A DNA stretch of 64,000 bases from the NCBI GenBank assembly GCA_937897985.1, contig CALCBD010000058.1:1-64000 (forward strand), in the 5' to 3' direction. The DNA comes from an uncultured Paludibacter sp. GTDB taxonomy: Bacteria; Bacteroidota; Bacteroidia; Bacteroidales; Paludibacteraceae. A program made the translations under genes and the position numbers. The notes beneath the pieces were generated by a model. It did no database searches. It saw only the letters and a list, made by a program, of their open reading frames with translations, and was not told the DNA's origin. Below, piece by piece: positions 53,639-62,061 of the stretch (the first letter of the stretch is position 1; the number at the start of each line of letters is the position of its first letter).

Positions 53639-53808
53639 GCTCTATTTCAGGCACTTTCAGAAATATATGCATCTTCGACAGTCTGGGGAAATTTATCTCA
53701 TCGCGGACCGGAAGCGCAGTAAGCAGAATTGAATTTCCCGGTAGTTTATTTCACAAAGGAGTATATTTCATGCAAATTGACAACCGCTGCTTTAAGTTAG
53801 TGATATAG
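53596..53808 (+). other. T9SS sorting domain in the -1 frame of the GH105 gene
   Basis: Seventy codons read in the -1 frame: DEIVLLKKGENIEVSSISG, then ICIFDSLGKFISS, and FHKGVYFMQIDNRCFKLVI before a TAG. This is the usual ending of a T9SS type A sorting domain, like those of the neighbouring genes. It joins the GH105 zero frame at ATA AAA AAA AAG, a slippery sequence. Either a single A was lost in the run, or a -1 ribosomal frameshift or transcriptional slippage produces the fusion. Confidence 0.8.
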
Positions 53809-53833
53809 AAATTGCTTTGGATATTTTTTTTGG

Positions 53834-53974
53834 TTATTTGCTTCGCGTTTTTATAATTGTTATTTGCTTCGCGTCATTTTTTTGTTATTTGCTGCGCGTT
53901 TTTATAATAGTTATTTGCTTCGCGTTTTATAATTGTTATTTGCTTCGCGTTATTTGTTGTTATTTGCCACGTAT
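53834..53974 (+). repeat. Six-copy tandem array of TTATTTGCTTCGCGT
   Basis: Copies begin at 53834, 53860, 53885, 53911, 53936 and 53960, a period of 24-26 bases. The core reads GACGCGAAGC on the opposite strand in copy two, the same ten bases as the REP core at 4-4.9 kb, so it may be a degenerate, inverted relative. It separates the pectin locus from the restriction locus. Confidence 0.85.
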
Positions 53975-54047
53975 GATTAATATCAACTTAACCACGGCAG
54001 TAAGTGCATCTAAGCTGCGATAAACAACGTGAACATGCAATTGATTT

Positions 54048-54935
54048 TCAAATAATTAGTTCTCTATCATAAGTAGTGGTTGGTTCGTTGACCAAAAACA
54101 TTTCGAGTTGATTTTTATCGGTAAATCCGCCGAGTTTCTTTTTGTAAGTCCCGAAAATTTGAGGATTTTCAATTTCCGATTTTCTGTTTTTAGAAATCGT
54201 CAGAAATTCTGCTTCTCTGTCAATGCCCAGAAATCTCCTGTTCATAAGATTTGCCGCTATACCAGTAGTACTACTACCTGTAAATGGGTCTAAAATCCAC
54301 GCGTTTTTCTGTGTTGATGCCAGAATAATACGTGTTAGTAATGCTAATGGTTTTTGAGTAGGGTGTTTCCCGCACGATTTTTCCCAGGGAGCAATGGCCG
54401 GCAGGTTCCAAACGTCTTTCATCTGAGTTCCGCCATTTATTTCCTTCATTAATTCATAGTTGTAATAATGTGAGGATTTCTTTGATTTTCGGGCCCAAAT
54501 AATAAACTCTGTGGAATGAGTGAAGTATCGGCATGAAAGATTGGGCGGAGGATTTGTTTTTGCCCAGGTAATGCAGTTTAAAATTTTAAAACCTAATTCT
54601 GTAAGCATTTGAGCCACAGAAAAAATATTATGAAAAGTTCCGCTGACCCAGATAGTTCCGTTATCGGTTAAGTGATTCTGACATGCTTTCAGCCAGTTAT
54701 AATTAAATTCATTGTCCTTTTCAAATCCCTGCGATTTGTCCCAGTCACCTTTATTTACACTTACCATTTTTCCACTTTGCACCGAAATTCCGTCGTTGGA
54801 GAGAAAATAAGGCGGATCGGCAAAAATCATGTCGAACTTAAAATCGAATTGATTTAAAAGCTCAACACAATCTCCCTGCAAAAGTGTAAAGGCGCTGTCG
54901 GAGGATTTAAAGTAATATGGATTTTTTAAAATCAA
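54048..54935 (-). CDS. DpnA-like adenine-N6 DNA methyltransferase (beta class)
   Basis: 295 residues. DPPY (40-43) precedes the SAM-binding motif DPFTGSSTTG (216-225), the order of the beta class. Long stretches match M.DpnA (M2.DpnII): IFADPPYFLSN, VSVNKGDWDK, NLSCRYFTHSTE, KHPTQKP. DpnA methylates GATC, including single-stranded DNA taken up in transformation. The start codon is TTG: a TAG lies two codons upstream, and no ATG is available before the DPPY motif. The C-terminal ~35 residues are an extension. It follows the DpnI-like gene by 101 bases, which contain two GATC sites (54993 and 55013). Confidence 0.9.
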   Translation of the reverse strand: MILKNPYYFKSSDSAFTLLQGDCVELLNQFDFKFDMIFADPPYFLSNDGISVQSGKMVSVNKGDWDKSQGFEKDNEFNYNWLKACQNHLTDNGTIWVSGTFHNIFSVAQMLTELGFKILNCITWAKTNPPPNLSCRYFTHSTEFIIWARKSKKSSHYYNYELMKEINGGTQMKDVWNLPAIAPWEKSCGKHPTQKPLALLTRIILASTQKNAWILDPFTGSSTTGIAANLMNRRFLGIDREAEFLTISKNRKSEIENPQIFGTYKKKLGGFTDKNQLEMFLVNEPTTTYDRELII

Positions 54936-55036
54936 AGGCTACAGTCAATTTGTTGCAAAACAACAAAATAATTACTGTAACTATTTGAAAAAGATCATAT
55001 TATAACATTTTGGATCAAAGTTTAAATTTTGAGAAA

Positions 55037-55801
55037 TTATATTTTTCTGTAATTTCCACGTGCCGTAAATTCAATAAATCCTTTGTCTCTTAAATATTGA
55101 AGTTGTTGTCGAATTTTATCTTTTACAAACTTATTATCCGGGTGTTTAATCTGCAATTCTTTTTCGAATACATAAACCTGATTTAACGTAAAATCAACAG
55201 TATTAATTCTATCGACACAATTTAACACATCCATTATCCAGCCCCGGCTCTCAATATCAGATGTTTTAATGGATTTAGTTCGATTATAATTCGTTAATAT
55301 TTTTTGTTTGTCAACTTCATTTTGATTTTTGATAATGAAAATCTTCCCACTTTCAGGTACATTCGAAATGTCAACATTACATCCAATCCAACCTGCTCTT
55401 CTTGCATTTTCGGATAGTGGTTTTCGCTTTTGAATTATATTCGGTGTGAAAAAATGATTCGGAATTAACAGAAAATTATTTACAGATAATTCTCTTGAAT
55501 AGGTAAGAAAAAAGAAATTTGGATTTTGGTTTGAGTTTATCCTCTCTATCATTGTAGAATATGCACCATCTGTAATAATATTTGAAAATAATCCGTTTTT
55601 ACTTTTTAGTTCAAATTCTTCTTTACAATTTTCACAATAAAAATCAGCTACCGGTCTGTTGTTTTCGAATTCATTAAGATAAACATTTCCACAGCAAGGA
55701 CAAAATGAGTTTTCTTTAACCCAGTTTTCAGTTAAAACTCTTGCTATTTGAGCATTACTTGAGTATCCTTGTGCCAAATTCGTATTGAAATTTAGTTTCA
55801 T
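55037..55801 (-). CDS. DpnI-like methyl-directed restriction endonuclease
   Basis: 254 residues, the length of DpnI. The catalytic residues Asp53, Glu64 and Lys66 are in the same positions (VADFYC; EELEFELK region reading EEFELKSK). The zinc cysteines 34, 37, 56 and 59 are present (FCPCCGN; FYCENC). Other shared stretches are FENNRPVADFYC, NPNFFFLTY, RRAGWIGCN and KIRQQLQYLRDKGFIEF, the last in the C-terminal winged helix that reads methylated GATC. DpnI cuts only G6mATC, so active GATC methylation in the same cell would be lethal. The gene starts three bases after the stop of a truncated Dam gene. Confidence 0.95.
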   Translation of the reverse strand: MKLNFNTNLAQGYSSNAQIARVLTENWVKENSFCPCCGNVYLNEFENNRPVADFYCENCKEEFELKSKNGLFSNIITDGAYSTMIERINSNQNPNFFFLTYSRELSVNNFLLIPNHFFTPNIIQKRKPLSENARRAGWIGCNVDISNVPESGKIFIIKNQNEVDKQKILTNYNRTKSIKTSDIESRGWIMDVLNCVDRINTVDFTLNQVYVFEKELQIKHPDNKFVKDKIRQQLQYLRDKGFIEFTARGNYRKI

Positions 55802-55804
55802 AAA

Positions 55805-55942
55805 TTACAATGCAACAAACGGTTCAATGTAAGTTAAGTTTTCTTTCTTTTCAAAGTCTTCAGGCAATGTATTTTCAATTGAATCAATTAGTTGAGTTTT
55901 ACCTCCAACCCATTTTATAAATGGTTTTCCTTTATTAGTCAT
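55805..55942 (-). pseudogene. Truncated Dam/DpnM-like adenine methyltransferase
   Basis: 45 codons, ATG to TAA. It reads KPFIKWVGGKTQLIDSI and LTYIEPFVAL before the stop. The first stretch is the N-terminal motif of alpha-class GATC methyltransferases (W-x-GGK), and the second is the start of their SAM motif EPFVGGGA, cut after EPFV. Everything after that point, over 200 residues, is missing, and the DpnI-like gene begins three bases later. I read this as a Dam gene broken by insertion of the nuclease gene. I found no remaining 3' part after the nuclease gene. Confidence 0.85.
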
Positions 55943-55960
55943 ATCAATTTTTCGTTTCCA

Positions 55961-55968
55961 CAAAAATA
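55961..55968 (-). promoter_or_regulatory. Candidate -7 box of the Dpn-like locus
   Basis: Read on the minus strand, TATTTTTG fits TAnnTTTG, 18 bases before the truncated Dam ATG. It may now drive the nuclease gene. No -33 TTTG is seen. Confidence 0.4.
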
Positions 55969-56000
55969 CACTTTTTTTCGCACTTCTTTCATTTTTTTCA

Positions 56001-56034
56001 ACCGGCCCGGAACATCGAATGCCACCGGACCGGT
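56001..56034. other. GC-rich hairpin between the S41 and Dpn-like loci
   Basis: ACCGGCCCGG and CCGGACCGGT form a ten-base stem with one mismatch and a 14-base loop, strikingly GC-rich for this genome. No T run follows on either strand, so I do not call it a terminator. Confidence 0.4.
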
Positions 56035-56059
56035 AAGAAAAGATGCTTTAATTCCCGTC

Positions 56060-57553
56060 TCAGGGATTTTTAAATAAACCTGCCGGGGTAAACTTTTTAT
56101 CTAAAATAACCGACTCGCTTTGAGGTTCACGGGGATTTTTAAATTTTGCGGTTATAACCGAAGCTGCTGGTAAAATTTTCATTGCCGATTTCTGAACCGG
56201 TTTGTACTTAATATCTCCGGTGATAAGATACAATGCCTCACCGAGTAAAACATCGTTGGTATCGCCTATCGGTGTCCATGCACTTAAGTAGCCAAATCCT
56301 TCCTGCAAAGGATAATCTGGTACCAGATAGCCCGGATTTGAGAAATCCTGGTCATTTTTATTAGCATATTTAGCTACGATTGGCTGCATTGCCCAGTTTT
56401 TCAATTTTGTTTTGTCATTCGAACTCAGTTTATTTACATCATAAATTGGTACACCAAGGTTTTCATCATAGGCATGAAGCGTCCACGAGGCCGTATATTT
56501 TCCACCTGTATTACTTCCGATGTGTACCACTGTCATGAATTGTTTCAGACAGAAAGTGGTAAGTTCGGCCGCCGAATAAGAATCGTCGGTAGCAATGATA
56601 TAAACTTTGCTCAGATTCAGATTGGCATTCAACGGATTGGATTCGAGCGGGCTGTAAAGTCCGAGACTGTCAGACCTGCTGTATTTGTTCTGATCGAAAA
56701 AGGCATTCAGATTAACATTGTACGACAATTTTACAAATGTGGAATTACTAACCACAGCCGAACGCGGGGCAATCAGCGAAGCAAGGTAAGTGGCAGCAGT
56801 GAGTGCACCTCCGTGATTATAACGTAAATCGAGTACCAAATCGGTTACACCGGCCTGTTTGAAATTATTAAAAGTTTCGTACAAGCTATTGTTAAAATTA
56901 TTGATAAAACCCGTATAGAACAAATAGGCGATTTTCTTTCCTCCGGTTTCATAGATATTGGTGTACAATACCGGATTAGTGGTGATGGTCTGAGGAGTAA
57001 GAGTTACCGTTTTATCAGTAATAAGCGTTGAACCTGAGAATTTCAGCGTTGTCAGAGTCACCGGATCGGTTCCGTACAAAGCCATATAATTATTTTCGGT
57101 TATAGCATTTCCGTTTACTTTCGAAATAATTGTATTCCTTCCGATACCGGCAGCCGAAGCAGGTGAACCGGGAAATACATATTTTACCACGGCGTAATAC
57201 TCCGTTTTAGCATCATTGGCATAAGCAAAAATCAATGAAAAACCAAATTCTTTGGGAGTTCCCGAAAATTCGGCCATTAATCCGTCCACATCGTCGGTAA
57301 TGAATGACCAACCATGTGATTTGTCGGTTGCATTGAGTAATTTGTCAAAATAGGTACCCGGAACAGAATCGGAAATCGCAGGTTTATACGAAATCATTTC
57401 ATCCGCCCAAAGGTAATAGGTTGATAAACCATCATATACGAATTGAGAAACTACATTGATAGTTTTAGTGGAATTTTCGTCGTCTTTGCATGAACTGAAT
57501 GAAAACAAGACAATTAAGATGTAAATGGGAAATAGGAAATTTACTTTTTTCAT
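56060..57553 (-). CDS. S41-family serine peptidase lipoprotein
   Basis: 497 residues. A lipoprotein signal ends in FSFSSCKDD (Cys22). A PDZ-like domain lies at about 115-190 (YVFPGSPASAAGIGRNTIIS), followed by the tail-specific protease core: LDLRYNHGG (241-249), the nucleophile Ser327 in TDDSYSAAE, and HIGSNTGGKY. C-terminal processing peptidases of this type cut periplasmic proteins near their ends. The Asp-Asp-Glu residues after the lipid cysteine are compatible with the Bacteroidota surface-export signal of lipoproteins. It stands alone on the minus strand. Confidence 0.9.
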   Translation of the reverse strand: MKKVNFLFPIYILIVLFSFSSCKDDENSTKTINVVSQFVYDGLSTYYLWADEMISYKPAISDSVPGTYFDKLLNATDKSHGWSFITDDVDGLMAEFSGTPKEFGFSLIFAYANDAKTEYYAVVKYVFPGSPASAAGIGRNTIISKVNGNAITENNYMALYGTDPVTLTTLKFSGSTLITDKTVTLTPQTITTNPVLYTNIYETGGKKIAYLFYTGFINNFNNSLYETFNNFKQAGVTDLVLDLRYNHGGALTAATYLASLIAPRSAVVSNSTFVKLSYNVNLNAFFDQNKYSRSDSLGLYSPLESNPLNANLNLSKVYIIATDDSYSAAELTTFCLKQFMTVVHIGSNTGGKYTASWTLHAYDENLGVPIYDVNKLSSNDKTKLKNWAMQPIVAKYANKNDQDFSNPGYLVPDYPLQEGFGYLSAWTPIGDTNDVLLGEALYLITGDIKYKPVQKSAMKILPAASVITAKFKNPREPQSESVILDKKFTPAGLFKNP

Positions 57554-57777
57554 AATTATAATTTTTAAAATTTATATGATGGAATATTTGTATATCATTG
57601 TACTTATAGCCTGATGTTTACCGTTTTCTGAAATAAAAAACGGTACTAAAGTACAAAAGAAATCGGAAACATAACCGGATGAATCAAATTTTCTCAACAA
57701 TGTTAACGAAAAATTAACAGGAAACTTATTGATGCGATTCTTTAATTATAAAAACTCACAACTGATTACATTCAGTT

Positions 57778-58518
57778 TTATTTCAGATTTCCTTTATTAA
57801 ATATACTTCCAGGTATATTAACATCGAGCTGTATGTCTTCAATTGTCAGTTTTGTTCCGGCGCCTTCTTTCAGCATATCTTTGTAAACCATATACTTAGG
57901 AAACCATCGTCCCTGAATTTTAGTTACATTTCCAAAACTGATTCTCTTAAGGAGTTTGGCGCTTTTCGAAAACGAATCAGATCTGAGAGGTACATACCGT
58001 TCCTGATCAATCCACATTTTCTGTGTATAATAATTAACTTCGGGCTGAATAGCCGTCAGTGTGACCACCCAGCATTTGCGTCCATCAATTAATTCCTCTC
58101 CGGTGACTTTCGCGCTGTATCGTTCAAGTAGAGGCGAATCGTCCATCATGTCTTCGTACGACATATCGCTTCCCATGACCGACTGCCGCAGCATGTGTCC
58201 CGAAATCTGAATGACCCTGTCGGTCGAGGGCGAATAAATCCACAACTGATGCTCCAGTTTCAGCATTTTGGTGCCCTTTTCACGTGCCGGCGCAAGATAT
58301 TCGGTAAAAGCTTTTTTATTGCCTTCGCCCCAGGTTTTCGCTTCCATCGTTCTCGAACCGCGTGTACTTTCAATTTCCATTCTGGAGGTAATAATGCGCG
58401 TTTTCGACGACATGTTGTCATCAACTTTATCCAAAACCGATTTACCATCCGGATAATTTTGTGCCATCATCAATATGCAGTTGAATAGCAAAACCGAACT
58501 TATTTTTATAATTTTCAT
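57778..58518 (-). CDS. LolA-like outer-membrane lipoprotein-sorting protein
   Basis: 246 residues with a signal peptide (to about MMAQ). The body is the LolA-like beta-sheet: SRMEIESTRGSRTMEAKTWG, FTEYLAPAREKGTKMLK, LWIYSPSTDRVIQI, and KMWIDQERYVPLRSDSFSK. In this subfamily (PF17131-type) the gene travels with FtsX-like permeases or MMPL exporters. It lies 229 bases after the second permease gene of the TetR operon and probably belongs with it. It may accept a lipid or lipoprotein from the ABC transporter; this is inference. Confidence 0.87.
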   Translation of the reverse strand: MKIIKISSVLLFNCILMMAQNYPDGKSVLDKVDDNMSSKTRIITSRMEIESTRGSRTMEAKTWGEGNKKAFTEYLAPAREKGTKMLKLEHQLWIYSPSTDRVIQISGHMLRQSVMGSDMSYEDMMDDSPLLERYSAKVTGEELIDGRKCWVVTLTAIQPEVNYYTQKMWIDQERYVPLRSDSFSKSAKLLKRISFGNVTKIQGRWFPKYMVYKDMLKEGAGTKLTIEDIQLDVNIPGSIFNKGNLK

Positions 58519-58747
58519 AATTGATTAATATATTGATAATTAATTTATTAATTTAACCCATGGTGCATTTAGAATTTTTTTTGGTTATCCGGGAGCTTCC
58601 GCCCCAAACCCTGATTTACTAAATTAAAAATGAAAATATCTTCTAAATGCACTACAATTTAATTTACAATTTGTTTTCATCATTTTTCACGAAAACATTC
58701 GATTCCGATTCGTTTCAATCCGAAACTGATGTCATCGAAAGTTAGTA

Positions 58748-60019
58748 TTAATTTTCCAGCTCTTTGAATAAATTGGCTGTCTGACGTTTATAAATCCCGA
58801 TTCCGGCAAGCGAAGCTCCGATAACAGTTGACAAAACGCCCGGAATAAATCCTATGAAATAGGTAGTTGCATTGATTTGCGAACGAAAAACTGTTGGCAT
58901 CATCATGTTCGAATTTTTCATCATTCCACTGGTATCGATACCGTATTTTTGCATCAAAAAACTGAATATCAAACCAATAATAATCCCGATAACAGAGCCT
59001 GCCACACCCACCAACAGCGCTTCGCTGATGAGCGAACGGTAAATTTCATGTTTGTTTTCGCCGATAGCCAGACGTAAACCAAATTCACCATATCGCCGCA
59101 GGCCTCCCACTAATCCTGTATTCCAAAGTACTATCGACATAGCGAGTACAAAAATAAAAATTATGATGAATTGTGCATTTTCGGAGTATGCTATCATGAA
59201 ATCCATCCCTCCTATCCCGCTCATTGCCGACATTGCCAGTGAAAATTTGTCTGCTGGTTTTGTGTTTTTTTCATTAAATTCGCGGGCCAGAGCTACAGCT
59301 TTTTTATTTACATAAGGAGAATCATTAAAGAAACCCAGCACCTCACCCGCAGCATTATTCATATCCAATGCATTTCTGACATCCTCAATATCGGCCATAA
59401 TCAGACCTTTATCCAGGGCTTCGGTTCCAAAATGAATAATTCCGCAAATTTTGAAATTGTACATGGCCATGTCGCCATACATGGTTACCGACATTAAAGT
59501 TACTTTATCGTTGATGTGAAGATTCATTTTTTTACACAATTCGTCGGTAACAAGAATTTCGGCTTTGCGAAGCGGAAATCTTCCGCTCAGTAATTTCGAC
59601 TTCAAATCCATGCGGTCGATTTCATCATTGCTGCCAATTAAATGCAAACCCATCCCCATTACATTTCCCTGCGAACGGGTATTCCCCAGTGTGTCGGGAG
59701 CATCCAGCAGTCCGCCAAACTGTATCCTGTCAGTCCAGGTCATATCAGGATATTCGGATCTTAACTTTTTCAACACACCGTCAATATTCATTATTGCATA
59801 ATCGTTGGGCATTTGCGATTGACTGTTTTTGTAAGCAGAGGTCATCACTTTTACATGACCTGAAGTAAATTTCGCTGTCGATTCAATACTATCCGAGAAA
59901 ATACCATTCATGTAGGATTGAAGAAAAACAGTTATCATTACCCCCACCGAAACCACGATAACGGGTAACAGGCTCCTGCTTTTATCACGCAACAGTCCTT
60001 TAAATAAAAACTTTATCAT
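58748..60019 (-). CDS. FtsX/LolC-type ABC transporter permease
   Basis: 423 residues with one N-terminal membrane helix (SLLPVIVVSVGVMITVFLQ), a large periplasmic MacB-type domain (~40-270, with SRFPLRKAEILVTDELCKKM-like sequence), and three C-terminal helices (~280-420). The cytoplasmic loop FGLRLAIGENKHEIY is the coupling helix that contacts the ATPase. This topology is that of LolC/E and MacB permeases, which use ATP to move lipoproteins or other substrates within the periplasm. It is the partner of the permease gene that precedes it. Confidence 0.9.
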   Translation of the reverse strand: MIKFLFKGLLRDKSRSLLPVIVVSVGVMITVFLQSYMNGIFSDSIESTAKFTSGHVKVMTSAYKNSQSQMPNDYAIMNIDGVLKKLRSEYPDMTWTDRIQFGGLLDAPDTLGNTRSQGNVMGMGLHLIGSNDEIDRMDLKSKLLSGRFPLRKAEILVTDELCKKMNLHINDKVTLMSVTMYGDMAMYNFKICGIIHFGTEALDKGLIMADIEDVRNALDMNNAAGEVLGFFNDSPYVNKKAVALAREFNEKNTKPADKFSLAMSAMSGIGGMDFMIAYSENAQFIIIFIFVLAMSIVLWNTGLVGGLRRYGEFGLRLAIGENKHEIYRSLISEALLVGVAGSVIGIIIGLIFSFLMQKYGIDTSGMMKNSNMMMPTVFRSQINATTYFIGFIPGVLSTVIGASLAGIGIYKRQTANLFKELEN

Positions 60020-60061
60020 AATCTCATTATTTTAATAAATGATTCATCTTTTCATTGAGTG

Positions 60062-61294
60062 TTACAGAGCTTTGCCTCTGATTGCTTCGGTTGGATTCAT
60101 TTTTGCAATCTTACGGGCAGGAATATAACTAACCAGAGCTGTAAGTACCAGAATAAACAACATTGTTCCGAAAACAAGTCCGGGTGTAACAGAAACATAC
60201 ATTGTATCAGCCATGGCAATTCCAAGCTCACCGGCATCCATATTAAACGAAATTCCCTTAAAAATCATGTGAAGAATGACCGGTGTACCCCAAACAATGC
60301 CAACCGCAAAAGACAACAATGCAATAAAAGTACCTTCGAGTGTAAATCGCCAGATGACCTGTTGGCGGGTCATTCCCAAAGCTACCAATGTTCCAATCTC
60401 ACGCTGACGTTTGAAAATTGACAACACCTGAGTGTCGAAAATAGCTAACATTGCGAGAAGTAAAAAAATGAAATACAGCATATTGGTGCCTTTCGATTTT
60501 GTCTTTACCAGAAGACGGGTTGATTCGGTCAGCTTATTTACATCATTGAAATTCCAGCCTTTTACTTTTTCGGCCGCTACCCTGGGCGATTTTATAATAA
60601 TATTGGCACAGTTATCACGCAGCGTCATTTCCTGCAACTTATCGAGCGACATCCAGATACTTCCATTGTCGATTTCAGGAACTGAAGTTTTAAACACTCC
60701 TGCAATTCTGATATCGGCGGCTTCGAAAGTTCCGTATTTATCGCGCCACCTCAGGGTTACCACATCATTCAGATGCAATTTGGTTTGTTTTGCCATGAAC
60801 GCTCCGATAATAACCGGAATTTCGACACCTTCCTGTTTCAGTGTTGTGGAAGGAATTTTCAGAAGTTGCTGATCGGGTCGGATTCCACGTAGTATAACGC
60901 CCTGAATTCTGCCCTGCGGGTAAATACTTGCCTGTGTAATCAGAACCGGCTCAAGTAAATTGTTGTTAACAGCTTTTTGCAGTACTTCGGGTATCTTCAC
61001 AGCACTCGAATCGAAAGTAAAAGGGTCATACGGATCATAATTTGCCTGCCAGTACTGACCATCAGCTATTTGCCACTTAACGGTGTCGTCCACTGCCTGA
61101 TTGCTCCAGCCCTTCAACAAACCCTGAAGTAAAATAATCAGTACAAACGAGATGGACAAAACAAACACATTCAGCCAGGTCTTGAGTCCGTTTCCAATCA
61201 GACTTCTGAAGGCTGAAGTAAAAAGAAATTTACTTCCGAAGGCTAAATGATGTCCCGGTATTTTTGAGACTTTGGTATTTTTACTATTTGACAT
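60062..61294 (-). CDS. FtsX/LolC-type ABC transporter permease
   Basis: 410 residues with the same topology as its neighbour: a first helix (VFVLSISFVLIILLQGLLKG), a periplasmic domain, and three helices near the end (MLYFIFLLLAMLAIFDTQVL onward). The coupling segment REIGTLVALGMTRQQVIWRF is classic for the family. Two different permeases with one ATPase suggest a heterodimer like LolCE. It is separated from the next gene by 42 bases. Confidence 0.9.
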   Translation of the reverse strand: MSNSKNTKVSKIPGHHLAFGSKFLFTSAFRSLIGNGLKTWLNVFVLSISFVLIILLQGLLKGWSNQAVDDTVKWQIADGQYWQANYDPYDPFTFDSSAVKIPEVLQKAVNNNLLEPVLITQASIYPQGRIQGVILRGIRPDQQLLKIPSTTLKQEGVEIPVIIGAFMAKQTKLHLNDVVTLRWRDKYGTFEAADIRIAGVFKTSVPEIDNGSIWMSLDKLQEMTLRDNCANIIIKSPRVAAEKVKGWNFNDVNKLTESTRLLVKTKSKGTNMLYFIFLLLAMLAIFDTQVLSIFKRQREIGTLVALGMTRQQVIWRFTLEGTFIALLSFAVGIVWGTPVILHMIFKGISFNMDAGELGIAMADTMYVSVTPGLVFGTMLFILVLTALVSYIPARKIAKMNPTEAIRGKAL

Positions 61295-61328
61295 TTCGAT
61301 GGATTTAATAAATTATTCCGGAATTTAC

Positions 61329-62036
61329 TCACTTATTTAAACCATTATCAGTGACCAGTTTATCATCCATTACTTTCCCATCGGACAAACGAATGATTCG
61401 TTTCAGATAACCGATTACTTTTTCGTCGTGTGTGGCAAAAATGAAACTTGTATTTAATTCTTCGTTCAGTCTGAGCATGGTTTTGATGATATGATGTGAA
61501 TTTGCCGAATCGAGGTTTGCAGTCGGTTCATCGGCAAGCACCATCGCCGGTCGTTTCACCATGGCTCTTGCAATCGCAACACGCTGACATTCACCTCCCG
61601 ACAATTGGGATGGTCGTGAATTTATTTTTTCTGTCAGGCCTACCCATTCCAGTGTTTCGACTACACGCTTTTTACGTTCATCAGCATTCATATTGAGCAG
61701 CAAAAGCGGAAACTCAACATTTTCGAATACTGTATAAACAGGTAACAGGTTGTAATTCTGAAATATAAATCCCAATTCCTTTTTACGAAGTTGAGCAGCC
61801 TGTCGAGGTGTAAGTTGTCCCACCGATTGGCTCAGTACAATCACCTCTCCTTCGGTGGGTGCATCCAGCGAGCCAATGATATTAAGTAAGGTTGTTTTTC
61901 CCGAACCGCTTGGTCCTACCAAACCCGCAAATTCACCTTCGGTAAATTGCAGATTAATTCCGTTGAGTGCCGTAAAAAAGCCGGCACCTACCGGAAATTT
62001 TTTAACTAAATTCTTTACTTCTACAATTGTTTTCAT
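61329..62036 (-). CDS. ABC transporter ATP-binding protein (LolD/MacB type)
   Basis: 235 residues, a complete ABC domain: Walker A GPSGSGKTTL (41-50), Q-loop FIFQNYNLLPVYTVFENVE, signature LSGGECQRVAIARA, Walker B MVLADEPTANLDSAN, and the H-loop FATHDEKV. The DEPTANLD sequence and short length place it in the LolD/MacB group that works with FtsX-type permeases, matching the two permease genes directly downstream. Confidence 0.93.
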   Translation of the reverse strand: MKTIVEVKNLVKKFPVGAGFFTALNGINLQFTEGEFAGLVGPSGSGKTTLLNIIGSLDAPTEGEVIVLSQSVGQLTPRQAAQLRKKELGFIFQNYNLLPVYTVFENVEFPLLLLNMNADERKKRVVETLEWVGLTEKINSRPSQLSGGECQRVAIARAMVKRPAMVLADEPTANLDSANSHHIIKTMLRLNEELNTSFIFATHDEKVIGYLKRIIRLSDGKVMDDKLVTDNGLNK

Positions 62037-62061
62037 TCTTATTCTGGCTATAAATTATTTT

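Noticed and set aside
53817..54023. A 68-codon hydrophobic frame after the GH105 tail
   Set aside because: It is the translation of the six-copy TTATTTGCTTCGCGT array.
57619..57645. ACCGTTTT/AAAACGGT hairpin upstream of the S41 peptidase gene as a terminator
   Set aside because: No T run follows on either strand, and no gene ends there; it may be chance or part of the promoter region.
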